Of a stretch of 64,000 nucleotides of DNA, positions 19,893 through 29,498 are shown piece by piece. The translations under genes were made by a program, and so were the position numbers. This DNA is from Haliea salexigens DSM 19537 (lineage in GTDB: Bacteria; Pseudomonadota; Gammaproteobacteria; Pseudomonadales; Halieaceae). The notes beneath the pieces are model-generated. The model ran no database searches, had not been told where the DNA came from, and saw only the letters and a program-made list of their open reading frames with translations. Every line of letters begins with the position of its first letter. The first letter of the stretch is position 1. The stretch is taken from contig NZ_AUHJ01000010.1 of NCBI RefSeq assembly GCF_000423125.1, positions 116,239 through 180,238 of the forward strand, written 5' to 3'.

Positions 19893-20777
19893 ATGTCAAC
19901 CACCGACACGCTGCGCCTGCTGTTGCTCTCCTCGCTGTGGGGCTTTTCTTTTATTTTCATGCGTGTGGCGGTGCCCGAATTCGGTGCCCTGCCGCTGATT
20001 CTGGTACGCATGCTGCTGGGCACGCTGTTGCTGCTGCCACTGCTGTGGCGTCGCGATTATCTGCGGCTTGTGCGCGCCCATGCATGGCCCTTGTTTCTGG
20101 TGGGGCTGACTAACGCGGCACTGCCGTATTCCTTCCTCGCCCTGGCCACGCTGCGCCTAGAGGCCGGTGTCACCTCCCTGATCAATGCGGCCACGCCCAT
20201 CTGCACCGCGTTGTTGGGCGCGGCGTTTTTCGCCACGCCCATTGTGCGCAGGCAAGTACTTGGGCTGGCACTGGCCTTTGCCGGCGTCGCCGTGTTGTCT
20301 GCCGGACGGCTGGATTTCAGTGCCGGCGGCGAAGGCTGGTTTATTGTGTCTGCCCTGGCGGCAACGCTTTGCTACGGATTCGCGGGCAATTATTCGCGCA
20401 CACGGCTGGCGCACCTCCCCACCCGGGTGCTGGCGGCGGGCAGCAGCGCTGCAAGCGGCGTGATTCTGTTGGTGCCCGGGGTACTGCTATGGCCTGCGGA
20501 GCCCGTGAGCGGCATGGCCTGGGGTGCCGCCGTGGGCCTCGGTGCCGTGAGTACCGCGGCAGCGCTGTTGCTTTATTTCGCCCTGCTCTCAAGTGCGGGC
20601 GCCACGGCCACTTCCACCGTTACCATGCTGGTGCCGGTAAGCGCGTTGCTGTGGGGTTTTGTGCTGCTGCAGGAGCCGATTACCCTGCAGGTATTGACCG
20701 GCATGGCGATCACCCTGCTGGGTACCGGTATTGCCACCGGTGTGCTCCGGTCATGGCGACACACCCCCCCGACGTGA
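19893..20777 (+). CDS. EamA/DMT-superfamily exporter
   Basis: 294 residues with ten hydrophobic segments arranged as two EamA repeats. Typical features are LLSSLWGFSFIFMRVAVPEF at the N-terminus and the second-repeat end PVSALLWGFVLLQEPIT followed by GMAITLLGTGI. Members export amino acids, nucleosides or other metabolites across the inner membrane; the substrate is unknown. It is divergent from the MBL gene (46 bases between starts) and convergent with the acyl-CoA ligase. Confidence 0.85.
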   Translation: MSTTDTLRLLLLSSLWGFSFIFMRVAVPEFGALPLILVRMLLGTLLLLPLLWRRDYLRLVRAHAWPLFLVGLTNAALPYSFLALATLRLEAGVTSLINAATPICTALLGAAFFATPIVRRQVLGLALAFAGVAVLSAGRLDFSAGGEGWFIVSALAATLCYGFAGNYSRTRLAHLPTRVLAAGSSAASGVILLVPGVLLWPAEPVSGMAWGAAVGLGAVSTAAALLLYFALLSSAGATATSTVTMLVPVSALLWGFVLLQEPITLQVLTGMAITLLGTGIATGVLRSWRHTPPT

Positions 20778-20792
20778 ACGCGCCCTGGAGTG

Positions 20793-22373
20793 TTAGCAGA
20801 CGCTGCGTTGCTGATCGCTCCAGTAGCGGGCGCGCACGGCTTTCTTGTCCGGTTTGCCCACCGGGGTCAGTGGAATCGCATCCAGGTAGTCCACACTCTT
20901 GGGTGCCTGTACCGATCCCTTCGCGTCCTTTACCAGCTGTTTCAGCTCGGCAGTCAGCGCGTCGTCAGCGGTAATGCCCGGCTTCAGCACCACCACTGCC
21001 TTGACCGACTCACCCCACTGCGCATCGGGTACGCCAATGACCGCTACCTGTTGCACCGCCGAGTGGCGACTGAGCACATCCTCCACCTCTCTGGGGTAGA
21101 CGTTGAAGCCGCCGGTGACAATCATGTCCTTGGTGCGGTCGACGATGTGCAGGAAGCCATCCTCGTCCAGGCGCCCGACATCTCCGGTGTGCAGCCAGCC
21201 GCCGGCAAAGGCCTGAGCGGTGGCCTCGGGCATGTCCTTGTAGCCAGTCATGACCAGCGGGCCGCGCACACAGATCTCACCGGGCTCGCCGTTTGCCACG
21301 GGGTTGCCTTCGGTATCCAGCAGGGCCAGCGGCACCCACGGGGACGGTCGACCACAGGCACCAAGACGCTCGGGTTTATTCAGGTCGTGCTCCTGGCGGC
21401 GCATATTGGCCACTACCATCGGTGCCTCCGACTGGCCGAAGAACTGGTAGAACACCTGCCCCCACAGCTCGATGGCCTGGCGCAGGCGCGCGGGGCTCAT
21501 CGGCGAGGCGCCATAGAAGATGGACTGCATGCTGGACATGTCGGCGCTCTGAGCGCGGGGTGAGTCGAGCAGAAAGTACAGCATCACCGGCACCAGCATG
21601 GTGGCGGTGATGCGATGCTGTTCCACCATGTCAAAAAATGCATCCGGGCTGAACCCCTGCATGACATAGAACGCGCCGCCCTTTTGCAGCACGGGAATGA
21701 AGAATGCTGCAGCCGCGTGGGAGAGCGGGGTCGCAATCAGCATGCGCAGGTCGTCCGGGAACTCCCATTCGGCCAGTTGTATCTGGGTCATGTAACTGGT
21801 GACGCGAAAGCTGCTCATCACGCCCTTGGGCCGCCCCGTGGTGCCCCCGGTGAAATTGATGGAAGAGATATCCTCCGGGCTGACGTCCGGGGCCACCAGG
21901 GGTTGTGGCGCGAAACTGTCGGCCAGCGCCAGGTAGTCGGTGCCCTGCGCGCTGGGGCCAAACGCCAGCAGGTGTTTTACCCCCGGTACCCGCTGTTGCA
22001 GTGCGCTGGCGTGCTCTTCGAATGTGGTGGGGTCGTAGATCAGTGCGTCAATCTCCGCGGCCTCGAGCACAAAGGCGTGGTCATCCAGTGATCCCAGCGG
22101 GTGCAGCGGCGTGCCGATACAGCCATTGAGCTGCATCGCCGCGATATTGGCCAGTACCTCCGGGCGGTTGCCGGAAATAACGGCGACGCGGCTGCCTTTA
22201 CCCAGGCCGGTGGCCTGCAGTGCTTGCACCAGCTGGCTGGTGCGTTCACGCACTTCGCGGTAGGTCGCCACTTTGTCGCCAAGAAACAGGCAGGGCTGGT
22301 CGTGATAGCGGTTCAGGCCCTCTATCAGCAGCTGCGGCATCAGTGGGGGCTGGTAGAGTTTCTTATTATCCAT
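20793..22373 (-). CDS. AMP-forming acyl-CoA ligase (fatty acid/aryl-CoA ligase family)
   Basis: 526 residues. The AMP-binding P-loop is INFTGGTTGRPKGV, the A5 region is FYGASPMSP, and the hinge is GWLHTGDVGRLDEDGFLHI with DRTKDMIVTGGFNVYPREVE. The catalytic Lys lies in the C-terminal LTPVGKPDKKAVR. It activates a carboxylic acid to its CoA thioester. It is the last gene of an apparent operon with the HSL-type hydrolase (18-base gap) and the MDR dehydrogenase, so an ester may be cleaved and the acid activated. The precise acid is unknown. Confidence 0.9.
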   Translation of the reverse strand: MDNKKLYQPPLMPQLLIEGLNRYHDQPCLFLGDKVATYREVRERTSQLVQALQATGLGKGSRVAVISGNRPEVLANIAAMQLNGCIGTPLHPLGSLDDHAFVLEAAEIDALIYDPTTFEEHASALQQRVPGVKHLLAFGPSAQGTDYLALADSFAPQPLVAPDVSPEDISSINFTGGTTGRPKGVMSSFRVTSYMTQIQLAEWEFPDDLRMLIATPLSHAAAAFFIPVLQKGGAFYVMQGFSPDAFFDMVEQHRITATMLVPVMLYFLLDSPRAQSADMSSMQSIFYGASPMSPARLRQAIELWGQVFYQFFGQSEAPMVVANMRRQEHDLNKPERLGACGRPSPWVPLALLDTEGNPVANGEPGEICVRGPLVMTGYKDMPEATAQAFAGGWLHTGDVGRLDEDGFLHIVDRTKDMIVTGGFNVYPREVEDVLSRHSAVQQVAVIGVPDAQWGESVKAVVVLKPGITADDALTAELKQLVKDAKGSVQAPKSVDYLDAIPLTPVGKPDKKAVRARYWSDQQRSVC

Positions 22374-22391
22374 GGCTGACCCCCGAGCTTG

Positions 22392-23351
22392 CTAGTGTTG
22401 TGAATCGACGCAGAGCCCGCGGGCCAGTGCGGTGAACATGTCTGCTACGCCCCGCTTGCTGAGAGCGGCATCGACCACCATGCTGGAGCCGTGGAAAGTG
22501 CCCGGATAACAATGGATCTCGGTGGACACGCCCGCCGCCAGCAGGCGCTGGCCATAGACCAGCGCTTCATCGCGTAGAGGATCAAATTCCATGACGGTGA
22601 TGCAGGCCGGGGGCAGGCCCGCCAGATTTCCTGCGCGCGCCGGGGCGGCCAGTGCGGGAACATCGTCCGCGCCACGCCGCAGTGCATCGCCCAGGTAGTA
22701 ATCCCAGCTTTGCTCGGCGTTGGGTCGGTGCCAGATAGGTGTGTCGGTAAAGGCCTGCATGCTGGGGGTGTCCAGCCTATCGTCCAGGACCGGTATGGAA
22801 AGGAACTGGTAGCACAGCGCCGGCCCGTTCTCGTCGCGCGCACGCAGGGCGCAGGCAGCCGCCAGGCAACCACCGGCACTCTGCCCGATGATCCCGAGGC
22901 GCTTGACGTCGATGCCGAGTGTGTCCGCATTGGCTCGCGTCCAGGTCAGTGCCGCGTAGCAGTCATCAAGCGGCCCGGGGAAGGCGGTCTCGGGAGACAG
23001 CCGGTAGTCAACCGAGACGACCACAATACGCAGGTTCTGGCTTATGGCGAGACAGGTGGCATGCTCGCTTTCCAGGTTGCCGAACACGAAGCCGCCACCG
23101 TGCAGGTACAGCAGCCCCGGCAGGGCGCCATCGACGCCTTCCGGGCGATAAACCCGCACCGTAACATCGGGGGCGCCGTTCTCACCGGGTACGGGGTGGT
23201 CGTTGATACTCATGCCGCTGGTGTCCAGCGCCTCGTTGGCAGGCCCCACTATAGCGTCCATGGTGGCGCGCATCGTGGCCGGGTCTTTCAGGTCGAAGGG
23301 TGGCAGTAGTTCCAGAATCGGGCGCAGCTCGGGATCGATATTGTATTTCAT
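22392..23351 (-). CDS. alpha/beta hydrolase, HSL-type esterase
   Basis: 319 residues. The oxyanion motif is YLHGGGFVFG and the nucleophile elbow is GQSAGG. An acid residue is likely in MEFDPLRDEA and the His in YPGTFHGS. It is a probable cytoplasmic esterase. It resembles the esterase at 17729-18622 in layout but differs at the elbow (GQS versus GDS). It sits 18 bases upstream of the acyl-CoA ligase. An ATG 18 bases further upstream (23369) is an alternative start; neither has a strong ribosome-binding site. Confidence 0.87.
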   Translation of the reverse strand: MKYNIDPELRPILELLPPFDLKDPATMRATMDAIVGPANEALDTSGMSINDHPVPGENGAPDVTVRVYRPEGVDGALPGLLYLHGGGFVFGNLESEHATCLAISQNLRIVVVSVDYRLSPETAFPGPLDDCYAALTWTRANADTLGIDVKRLGIIGQSAGGCLAAACALRARDENGPALCYQFLSIPVLDDRLDTPSMQAFTDTPIWHRPNAEQSWDYYLGDALRRGADDVPALAAPARAGNLAGLPPACITVMEFDPLRDEALVYGQRLLAAGVSTEIHCYPGTFHGSSMVVDAALSKRGVADMFTALARGLCVDSQH

Positions 23352-23502
23352 GGTGTTTGGTTCTCTCATTTTATAGTGGGGTTATTGTGTGACGTGCAGC
23401 CAGTGCTGTCACCTGCCTGGCGGCGTCTCGAGTGCAAGTATGGAAACCCCTGTGCAGCTTTCTTGCATCGCACAGTGCCCATCCGGGTTGCCGTTCGGGC
23501 AC

Positions 23503-24537
23503 TCACCCCTGGCAGTCCAGCACAATCTTGCCGGCTACCGCGCCGGCATCGATCAGCCGGTGCACTTCTGCGGCGTCACGCAACGGGCGGACTTCAGCAA
23601 CGGCAGGGTGCAGGCGATCATCGCCCAGCCACTGCATGAGGGTGGCGACGTCCGTGCGGAATTCATCAGGCAGTTTTTTCCGCCGGCTGAGAATATTGTA
23701 GAAGCTTGAGCTGCGGCCATCCGGCAGCAGGCGCCACAGCCCCAGTAGCTTGGCAAACCCCCACAGCAGGCTGGGTACACTTTCGTCCCCCGTGGTTACC
23801 TGCAATGCCCCGAACCCCACCAGGCGGCCGCCTTTTGCGACACAGCGGTAGGAGCGCGACCAGGACTTGCCGCCGATGGTGTCGAACACGGCCTGTACGC
23901 CTTTGCCCTGGGTGAGGCGCTGAACTTCAGCGACAAAATCCGTGTTGCGATAATCGATGGGGGTGGCACCGAAGCTGCGCACCAGGTCGTGCTTGCTCTG
24001 CGATGCCGTGCCGTACACCGTTAACTTCAGTTCGCGCGCCAGCTCCAGCAGCGCCGTGCCCACTGCGCCACCGGCGGCGTGGACCAGGATGGCATCGCCC
24101 GGTTGCAGCGTGCATTCGCGGGTGAGCATCTGCCAGGCAGTGGTGTAGGAAAGCATCATGCACACGGCCTTCACCGGGTCCAGGCCGGCGGGGCAGGGCA
24201 CTACCTGGTCTGCATCCACACACAGGTACTGGGTATAGCCGCCAATGGCTGGCATATCCGCTACCGTGTCGCCCACCTGAAATGTGTTCACACCGCTGCC
24301 CAGCGCGTCGACCACACCCACCCAGTCGTAGCCCGGGGTAAAGGGCGGCTTTTCTTTCACATCCACATACTGTCCCTGGCGCACGATGGTGTCTGTAAAC
24401 CCGGTACCGGCCGCCAGAACTTTCACCCGCACCTGCCCTGGGCCGGGCTCAGGGAGTGTGTGCTCCGTCACCAGGTGCAGATTTTCCGGCCCGCCAAATG
24501 CGCTGAGCTCAATGCGTTGCCACTCTGTTGCGGTCAT
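23503..24537 (-). CDS. medium-chain dehydrogenase/reductase, quinone-oxidoreductase-like
   Basis: 344 residues. An N-terminal GroES-like domain (TGFTDTIVRQGQY, PFTPGYDWVG) is followed by a Rossmann domain with the NADPH-type signature VHAAGGAVGTALLEL. Catalytic zinc ligands are absent, as in zeta-crystallin/NADPH:quinone reductases. It reduces quinones or enals/enoyl compounds. It is upstream of the hydrolase and ligase on the same strand, 151 bases before the hydrolase start, so it may head that operon. Confidence 0.87.
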   Translation of the reverse strand: MTATEWQRIELSAFGGPENLHLVTEHTLPEPGPGQVRVKVLAAGTGFTDTIVRQGQYVDVKEKPPFTPGYDWVGVVDALGSGVNTFQVGDTVADMPAIGGYTQYLCVDADQVVPCPAGLDPVKAVCMMLSYTTAWQMLTRECTLQPGDAILVHAAGGAVGTALLELARELKLTVYGTASQSKHDLVRSFGATPIDYRNTDFVAEVQRLTQGKGVQAVFDTIGGKSWSRSYRCVAKGGRLVGFGALQVTTGDESVPSLLWGFAKLLGLWRLLPDGRSSSFYNILSRRKKLPDEFRTDVATLMQWLGDDRLHPAVAEVRPLRDAAEVHRLIDAGAVAGKIVLDCQG

Positions 24538-24724
24538 GCCTGTTTGTCCTTGATCGAGTGAGCAAGCGAGTATGTCGCCGCAGGAGGCCTCTGTCTAATC
24601 TGCTTGCGCAGCCGATGCTTGGTCTGGTGGCCGCAGCTGACGTATGCTGGCTATGGCGGTGCTTCCGGTTCCCCCGGGGAATCTGTGTAGCACTGCCATC
24701 CCAAAGGTCCAAGGAGGTTATGGA

Positions 24725-26338
24725 GTGACCACTTCGCTGCGCCAGACGAACCTTGCGAAGCTCGCCGGCCAGGAGTTTGATGTGCTGGTGGTAGGCGGCG
24801 GCATCAACGGTGCTGTATCGGCCGCCGCACTGGCGGGCCGTGGTGTCAACGTGGCGCTGATTGAGCGCGAGGATTTTGCCAGCGGCGTCAGCTCGCAGTC
24901 ATCCAACCTGGCCTGGGGCGGGATCAAGTATCTGGAAAGCTACGAGTTTCTGCTGGTCAACAAGCTGTGCCGCTCACGCAACGAACTCATGCGCGCGTAC
25001 CCCTCCACGGTAAAGGAAATCCGTTTTTTCACCACCATCCAGAAAGGTTTCCGCTGGCCGCCGCTGGTGATTTTTCTGGGGAGTCTCCTGTACTGGGTAA
25101 TGGGGCGTTTCAAGACGGCACCACCACGCTATGTGAGCGCTCGCAAGCTGGAGGCAACTGAGCCCGTTATCAACACCCGGCAAGCTGCCGGTGGCCTGGA
25201 ATACTCCGATTGCTACCTCTACGACAATGATGCCCGCTTTGTATTCGGCTTTGTGCGCAAGGCGCTGGACTATGGTTGTGTGGCGGCCAACTACGTTGCG
25301 GCGACGTCGCTGCGGCGCGAGCAGGGTCGTTGGCTGGTGGAGGCGCGGGATACCGTGAGCGGCGAGGTCTTCACGATTGCCGCCAAGGCGCTGGTGAACG
25401 CGGCGGGCCCCTGGCTCGACACCTTCAATCAAGCTGCGGACATCCAGACCAGGCACCACCATGTGTTCTCCAAGGGCATCCACCTGATTGTCGACAGGGT
25501 CACCGACAACAAACGGGTGCTGACTTTCTTTGCCAGTGATGGCCGCCTGTTCTTTCTCATTCCAATGGGCTCCCGTACCTGCGTGGGCACCACCGATACG
25601 CGGGTTGACTCGCCGGAAGTGGGTGTCACCGATGAGGACCGCGATTTCGTTCTCTCGAATATCAACGCCTTGCTGGACATGAATCCACCCCTGACCCGTG
25701 ACAGCATTATTTCAGAGCGCTGCGGTGTGCGCCCGCTCGCCGTGGGCGGTGACGATGGCAGCGCCGACTGGGTGCAGCTTTCTCGCAAGCATGTGCTGGA
25801 AGTGAACCGGGAGCGGCAGCACATCAGTATTCTTGGCGGCAAGCTCACAGATTGCCTGAACGTGGGCAATGAAGTCGTTGCCGAACTCGTCAAGCTGGGT
25901 ATCAGCGTGCCGGACCCTGAAGCCAGCTGGTACGGCGAGCCCCCTGCCGAGGTGCACGAAGAATACTTGCGCCAGGCACGGCTGATGCAGCTGGATACAC
26001 TTACCGCTCCCACATCGTCGGAACCCTTGAGCGAACGCTTCTGGCGCCGCTATGGCCAGGCGGCCTTCCACCTGCTGGAGCGTATCCGCGCGGATCGCAG
26101 CTGTGCCCGGCTGTTGATAGGCCGTGCCGAATACACCCGTTGTGAAATGGAGATGACGGCACAGCGCGAGATGGTGGTGAAGCTCGAAGACTTCATGCGT
26201 CGGCGTTCCAAGATCGAACTGGTACTGCGGCGAGACGAGATTGTCGAGGCACCGGGTTTGCGTCGCGCAGCAGAAATCCTGTTCGGGGAAGAGGCCGAGC
26301 AGCGCCTGGCGGAATACGTTGCCGGCGATTTGGACTAA
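24725..26338 (+). CDS. FAD-dependent glycerol-3-phosphate dehydrogenase (GlpD family)
   Basis: 537 residues. The FAD-binding dinucleotide fold is DVLVVGGGINGA, followed by DFASGVSSQSSNLAWGG, the GlpD active-site strand, which differs from E. coli (NLAWGG in place of KLIHGG). The middle has PMGSRTCVGTTDT and ILGGKLTDCLNVGNEV, typical of the family. It feeds electrons from glycerol 3-phosphate to quinone at the inner membrane. The GTG start is fixed by a perfect AAGGAGG at 24711-24717 with seven bases of spacing. No glycerol uptake or kinase gene is adjacent, so the exact substrate is inferred from homology. Confidence 0.87.
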   Translation: MTTSLRQTNLAKLAGQEFDVLVVGGGINGAVSAAALAGRGVNVALIEREDFASGVSSQSSNLAWGGIKYLESYEFLLVNKLCRSRNELMRAYPSTVKEIRFFTTIQKGFRWPPLVIFLGSLLYWVMGRFKTAPPRYVSARKLEATEPVINTRQAAGGLEYSDCYLYDNDARFVFGFVRKALDYGCVAANYVAATSLRREQGRWLVEARDTVSGEVFTIAAKALVNAAGPWLDTFNQAADIQTRHHHVFSKGIHLIVDRVTDNKRVLTFFASDGRLFFLIPMGSRTCVGTTDTRVDSPEVGVTDEDRDFVLSNINALLDMNPPLTRDSIISERCGVRPLAVGGDDGSADWVQLSRKHVLEVNRERQHISILGGKLTDCLNVGNEVVAELVKLGISVPDPEASWYGEPPAEVHEEYLRQARLMQLDTLTAPTSSEPLSERFWRRYGQAAFHLLERIRADRSCARLLIGRAEYTRCEMEMTAQREMVVKLEDFMRRRSKIELVLRRDEIVEAPGLRRAAEILFGEEAEQRLAEYVAGDLD

Positions 26339-26388
26339 ACTGAGCGGCGAGTAACGATACGCATCACGATGATAAGAAGGGGAAGGGA

Positions 26389-26772
26389 ATGGATTGGTAT
26401 CTCGACATACTGAAAAACAAGTACGCGATGTTCGGCGGGCGTGCGCGGCGCAAGGAATACTGGTACTTCGTGCTGTTCAACCTGTTGGCGAGTATCGCGC
26501 TGGGCGTCATTGACGGCATCACCGGTACCTACAGTGATGATGCCGGTATCGGGCTCCTCGGTGGTATCTATGCGTTGGCGGTGTTCATTCCCACAATCGC
26601 GGTGGCTATGCGCCGCCTGCACGATACGGGCCGCTCGGGATGGTGGCTGTTGCTGGCCTTGATTCCTGTGCTGGGCTCCCTTGTGCTGCTGGTGTTCTTC
26701 GTCTTCGACAGTGAGCCGGGTGACAACCAGTACGGTCCGAATCCGAAAGTCGCTCAAGGCTTGCCAGTTTAA
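26389..26772 (+). CDS. DUF805 inner-membrane protein
   Basis: 127 residues. MFGGRARRKEYWYFVLFN at the N-terminus and MRRLHDTGRSGWWLLL before the last membrane helices are the DUF805 hallmarks. There are about three transmembrane segments and a soluble C-terminus with GDNQYGPNP. Function is unknown. AAGGGGAAGGGA precedes the start. It is followed by rlmA after about 100 bases. Confidence 0.88.
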   Translation: MDWYLDILKNKYAMFGGRARRKEYWYFVLFNLLASIALGVIDGITGTYSDDAGIGLLGGIYALAVFIPTIAVAMRRLHDTGRSGWWLLLALIPVLGSLVLLVFFVFDSEPGDNQYGPNPKVAQGLPV

Positions 26773-26872
26773 GTACAGGCTGGAGAGCTCTCCGGGGCAT
26801 TTCGTAACACAGCAGACCTCGCATCTGACGATTTATCAATTGTGGGACGCCACGCAGCAGAGATTGACCCCC

Positions 26873-27712
26873 GTGATCACGCCTTTCAATGATCTGATAT
26901 GCCCGCTGGACAGCTTGCCGCTCACCGCCAGCCACGCGAGCTGGCGCTGCCCCAGCGGGCACAGCTTCGATATTGCCCGGCGCGGCTACGTCAACCTGCT
27001 CGCCGTGCAGAACAAGCGCTCCCGCGACCCGGGTGACAGTCAGGCAATGGTCGCGGCGCGCTCGCGTTTCCTCAACGCGGGACATTATCAGCCGCTGGCT
27101 GCTGCAGTTGCGCATCAGGTACTGGAATCCGCGTCCACTACCGCGCCTCTGAGCTGCATTGATGCCGGTTGCGGTGAGGGCTACTACCTGCGTGAGCTGG
27201 CCCGGGCTGCCGGTAGGGCGCAGCCGTTGACACTGGGTGGCGTGGATATTTCCAAGTGGGCCGTGCAGGAGGCTGCACGGCAGGACAAGCGCATGGCATG
27301 GATGGTGGCCAGTAACGCCGGCCTGCCCGTCGCGACCAGCAGTGTGGACAGGCTGCTTTGTTTGTTCGGGTTTCCCGTTTATGCGGAATTTGCACGTGTG
27401 CTCAAGCCAGGGGGTGAGCTGGTCATTGCGGAGGCCGGCCCGGCCCACCTGTACGCACTGCGCGAAGTCATTTACCCCGCCTTGAAGCCATCGCCTGTGG
27501 CGAGGCGGGTGATTCCCGAGGGTTTTTCCCTGCAGGCTGAGGAAACGGTGCAGTTCGATGTGGCGCTGGAGGGCGGCGAGGCGATAGCGGATTTGCTGGC
27601 CATGACGCCACACATGCATCGCGCGTCTCCGGAGGGACGAGCCGCCGCCCTGGCCTTGACTGCACTGCGGCTGCGTGTGGATGTGCACTTGCTCCGGTTG
27701 GTGCGCGAATAA
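26873..27712 (+). CDS. rlmA: 23S rRNA (guanine-N1)-methyltransferase RlmA
   Basis: 279 residues from GTG 26873, close to the usual ~270. The N-terminal zinc-finger region reads LICPLDSLPL...WRCPSGHSFD, followed by ARRGYVNLLAVQNKRSRDPGDS, strongly conserved in RlmA. The SAM site is CIDAGCGEGYYLREL. It methylates a guanine in helix 35 of 23S rRNA. One of the expected four zinc ligands is changed: the first pair reads CPLD rather than CPLC. An upstream in-frame extension to 26681 is not conserved in character, and the GTG start has only a weak ribosome-binding site. Confidence 0.88.
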   Translation: MITPFNDLICPLDSLPLTASHASWRCPSGHSFDIARRGYVNLLAVQNKRSRDPGDSQAMVAARSRFLNAGHYQPLAAAVAHQVLESASTTAPLSCIDAGCGEGYYLRELARAAGRAQPLTLGGVDISKWAVQEAARQDKRMAWMVASNAGLPVATSSVDRLLCLFGFPVYAEFARVLKPGGELVIAEAGPAHLYALREVIYPALKPSPVARRVIPEGFSLQAEETVQFDVALEGGEAIADLLAMTPHMHRASPEGRAAALALTALRLRVDVHLLRLVRE

Positions 27713-27844
27713 TCAGCCCACGGGGCTTCAGGACGGTGCAAACGGCGCCAGGGCGGCTATGGTCTGGCTCCCGCTTGGCATAGAATACCGGCATCAGACA
27801 TCGCGAAGAGCGGTGCGCCTGTTCTCTGCCAAGCGAGTGAGTAT

Positions 27845-28243
27845 ATGACTGATGTAATTACTGTTCCCGTCTCCTTCGGTGAAGTGCTGGACAAGATCAC
27901 CATTCTGGAAATCAAGTCCGAGCGCATCAGCGACCCCGCCAAGAACGCCAACGTCGTCACCGAGCTGGAGGCCCTGAACGGTATCTGGTTGGCCGCTGTG
28001 GCGGATGAGTCGCACATTGCTGAACTGCGGGCACAACTGAAGGCGGTCAACGAGTCGCTCTGGGTGATTGAGGACGATATCCGCGACTGTGAACGTGCAC
28101 AGGATTTCGGTGCCACGTTCATCGAGCTGGCGCGCTCGGTTTACTTTACCAATGACAAACGTGCGGCTCTGAAAAAGTCTATCAACCTGGCGTTGGGTTC
28201 ACGCTTTGTGGAAGAGAAGTCCTATCAGGATTATACGCAGTAG
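27845..28243 (+). CDS. DUF6165 family protein
   Basis: 132 residues, soluble and mostly helical: VPVSFGEVLDKITILEIKSERI at the N-terminus, then a coiled-coil-like stretch, ending KSINLALGSRFVEEKSY. I recognise the DUF6165 family, which commonly lies beside glycosyltransferase and LPS genes; no biochemical role is established. It opens the lipopolysaccharide region here and is convergent with the heptosyltransferase gene. Length and conservation suggest an intact gene. Confidence 0.75.
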   Translation: MTDVITVPVSFGEVLDKITILEIKSERISDPAKNANVVTELEALNGIWLAAVADESHIAELRAQLKAVNESLWVIEDDIRDCERAQDFGATFIELARSVYFTNDKRAALKKSINLALGSRFVEEKSYQDYTQ

Positions 28244-28311
28244 CGCAGGCAATCGAGTGGTAGGCGCGCAGCTGCCAGCGGTGCTCCGGCGCGCAACCTG
28301 ATAGCAAACCC

Positions 28312-29367
28312 CTAGACCGCTGGCGTGGAATGGGCCTGCACCCATTGGTCCAGTTTCGCCGTCGCATCCGCGACAGTCACCAGTTCCATCGCTCCGGCCA
28401 CTTCCACTTTGGTGCCCCAGCGGGTCTCATCAACACGGCTGCTGCGGAATTGTCGCAGTGCTTCGGGATAGCGGTTTACACACCAGTGCAGGGAGTTGTA
28501 GGGGCCTGAGCGCAGCGGGTTGCTGGCGGCGAACAGGCCCAGCACGTCGGTCCCCATGCTACTGGCAATATGTGCGGGGCCAGTATCGGGCGCCACCAGC
28601 AGGTCGGCTCCCGCCAGCAGGGCAGTGAGCTGTTTCAGTGTGTCCTGGCCACAGATGTTGTGTGCGGTGTTGCGCATGGCGGCGGCAATAGCGGCACAGG
28701 TTTCGCGCTCGAAGGGTGCGGGGCTGCCTACCAGAATCACGTGCATGCCGTGCGTGTCCATGGCGTGATCGGCGAGTGCGGCGTAATGTGCCACCGGCCA
28801 GTTGCGCAATGGGTGACTCGAGCAGGGGCTGATGACCAGGTTGCGCCGGTCCTGTGCCAGGTGCTGTTGGGCAAATACGCGGTCTTGCTCGCTCAGCGGA
28901 ATCTCCCAGCGCGGCGCCGCTGGCTGCAAGCCCAGGGGTTGCAGAAAACTCGCCAGACAGTCGCGCACGTGTTGGCTGCGCGCGGGCGGGATGCGCCGGT
29001 TGATGCACAGGCCGTGGCCATCCTTGCTGCGCGCGCGGTCGTAGCCAACCCGCAGGCGGGCCCTCACCAACAGGGACACGAGATTGGCGCGCGCTGCCAC
29101 CTGCATGTGCAGCAGCGCATCGAAGCGCCGGCCGCGCAGGCTGCGCCAGAGCTCGCGGTAACCGCGCCAGCCGGCACGCTTGTCGAACACGATGAACTCC
29201 ACGCCGGGCAGGTCGCCCAACAAACGCGCCTCGAGTTTGCCGATGACCCAGGTCAGGCGCACGCCCGGCAGCTGCTGTTGCAGGCTCAGCACAACGGGCA
29301 CCACGTGGGTGACATCGCCCAGCGCCGACAGGCGCAGCAAACAAATGGATTGTGGTTTTGGCGACAT
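28312..29367 (-). CDS. glycosyltransferase family 9 (ADP-heptose:LPS heptosyltransferase-like)
   Basis: 351 residues. ICLLRLSALGDVTHVVPV at the N-terminus is the GT9 acceptor-side motif. The C-terminal nucleotide-sugar site is DLLVAPDTGPAHIASSMGTDVLGLFAASNP. The middle contains LVISPCSSHPLRNWP, which resembles the heptosyltransferase I group. It transfers heptose (or a related sugar) to the inner LPS core at the cytoplasmic face of the inner membrane. It diverges from the Kdo kinase gene. An ATG at 29406 is an alternative start, but the sequence from 29367 aligns best with the family N-terminus. Confidence 0.87.
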   Translation of the reverse strand: MSPKPQSICLLRLSALGDVTHVVPVVLSLQQQLPGVRLTWVIGKLEARLLGDLPGVEFIVFDKRAGWRGYRELWRSLRGRRFDALLHMQVAARANLVSLLVRARLRVGYDRARSKDGHGLCINRRIPPARSQHVRDCLASFLQPLGLQPAAPRWEIPLSEQDRVFAQQHLAQDRRNLVISPCSSHPLRNWPVAHYAALADHAMDTHGMHVILVGSPAPFERETCAAIAAAMRNTAHNICGQDTLKQLTALLAGADLLVAPDTGPAHIASSMGTDVLGLFAASNPLRSGPYNSLHWCVNRYPEALRQFRSSRVDETRWGTKVEVAGAMELVTVADATAKLDQWVQAHSTPAV

Positions 29368-29498
29368 GGCGGAATCCAGACGCAGTAGAGCTCTGTGCGT
29401 CATCATTGCTACACTGCGCGCATTCTATCCGAGTCGCCCGCCGCGGTCTGCACCACTGCCGTTGGCTGCGGTGGCTGGTACCGAGGACGTTGACGGCC

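Noticed and set aside
24720..24728. Two-codon reading frame ATG-GAG-TGA overlapping the GTG start of the GlpD-family gene
   Set aside because: The ATG is only two bases from AAGGAGG, too close to initiate; the GTG is at optimal spacing, so this is coincidence.
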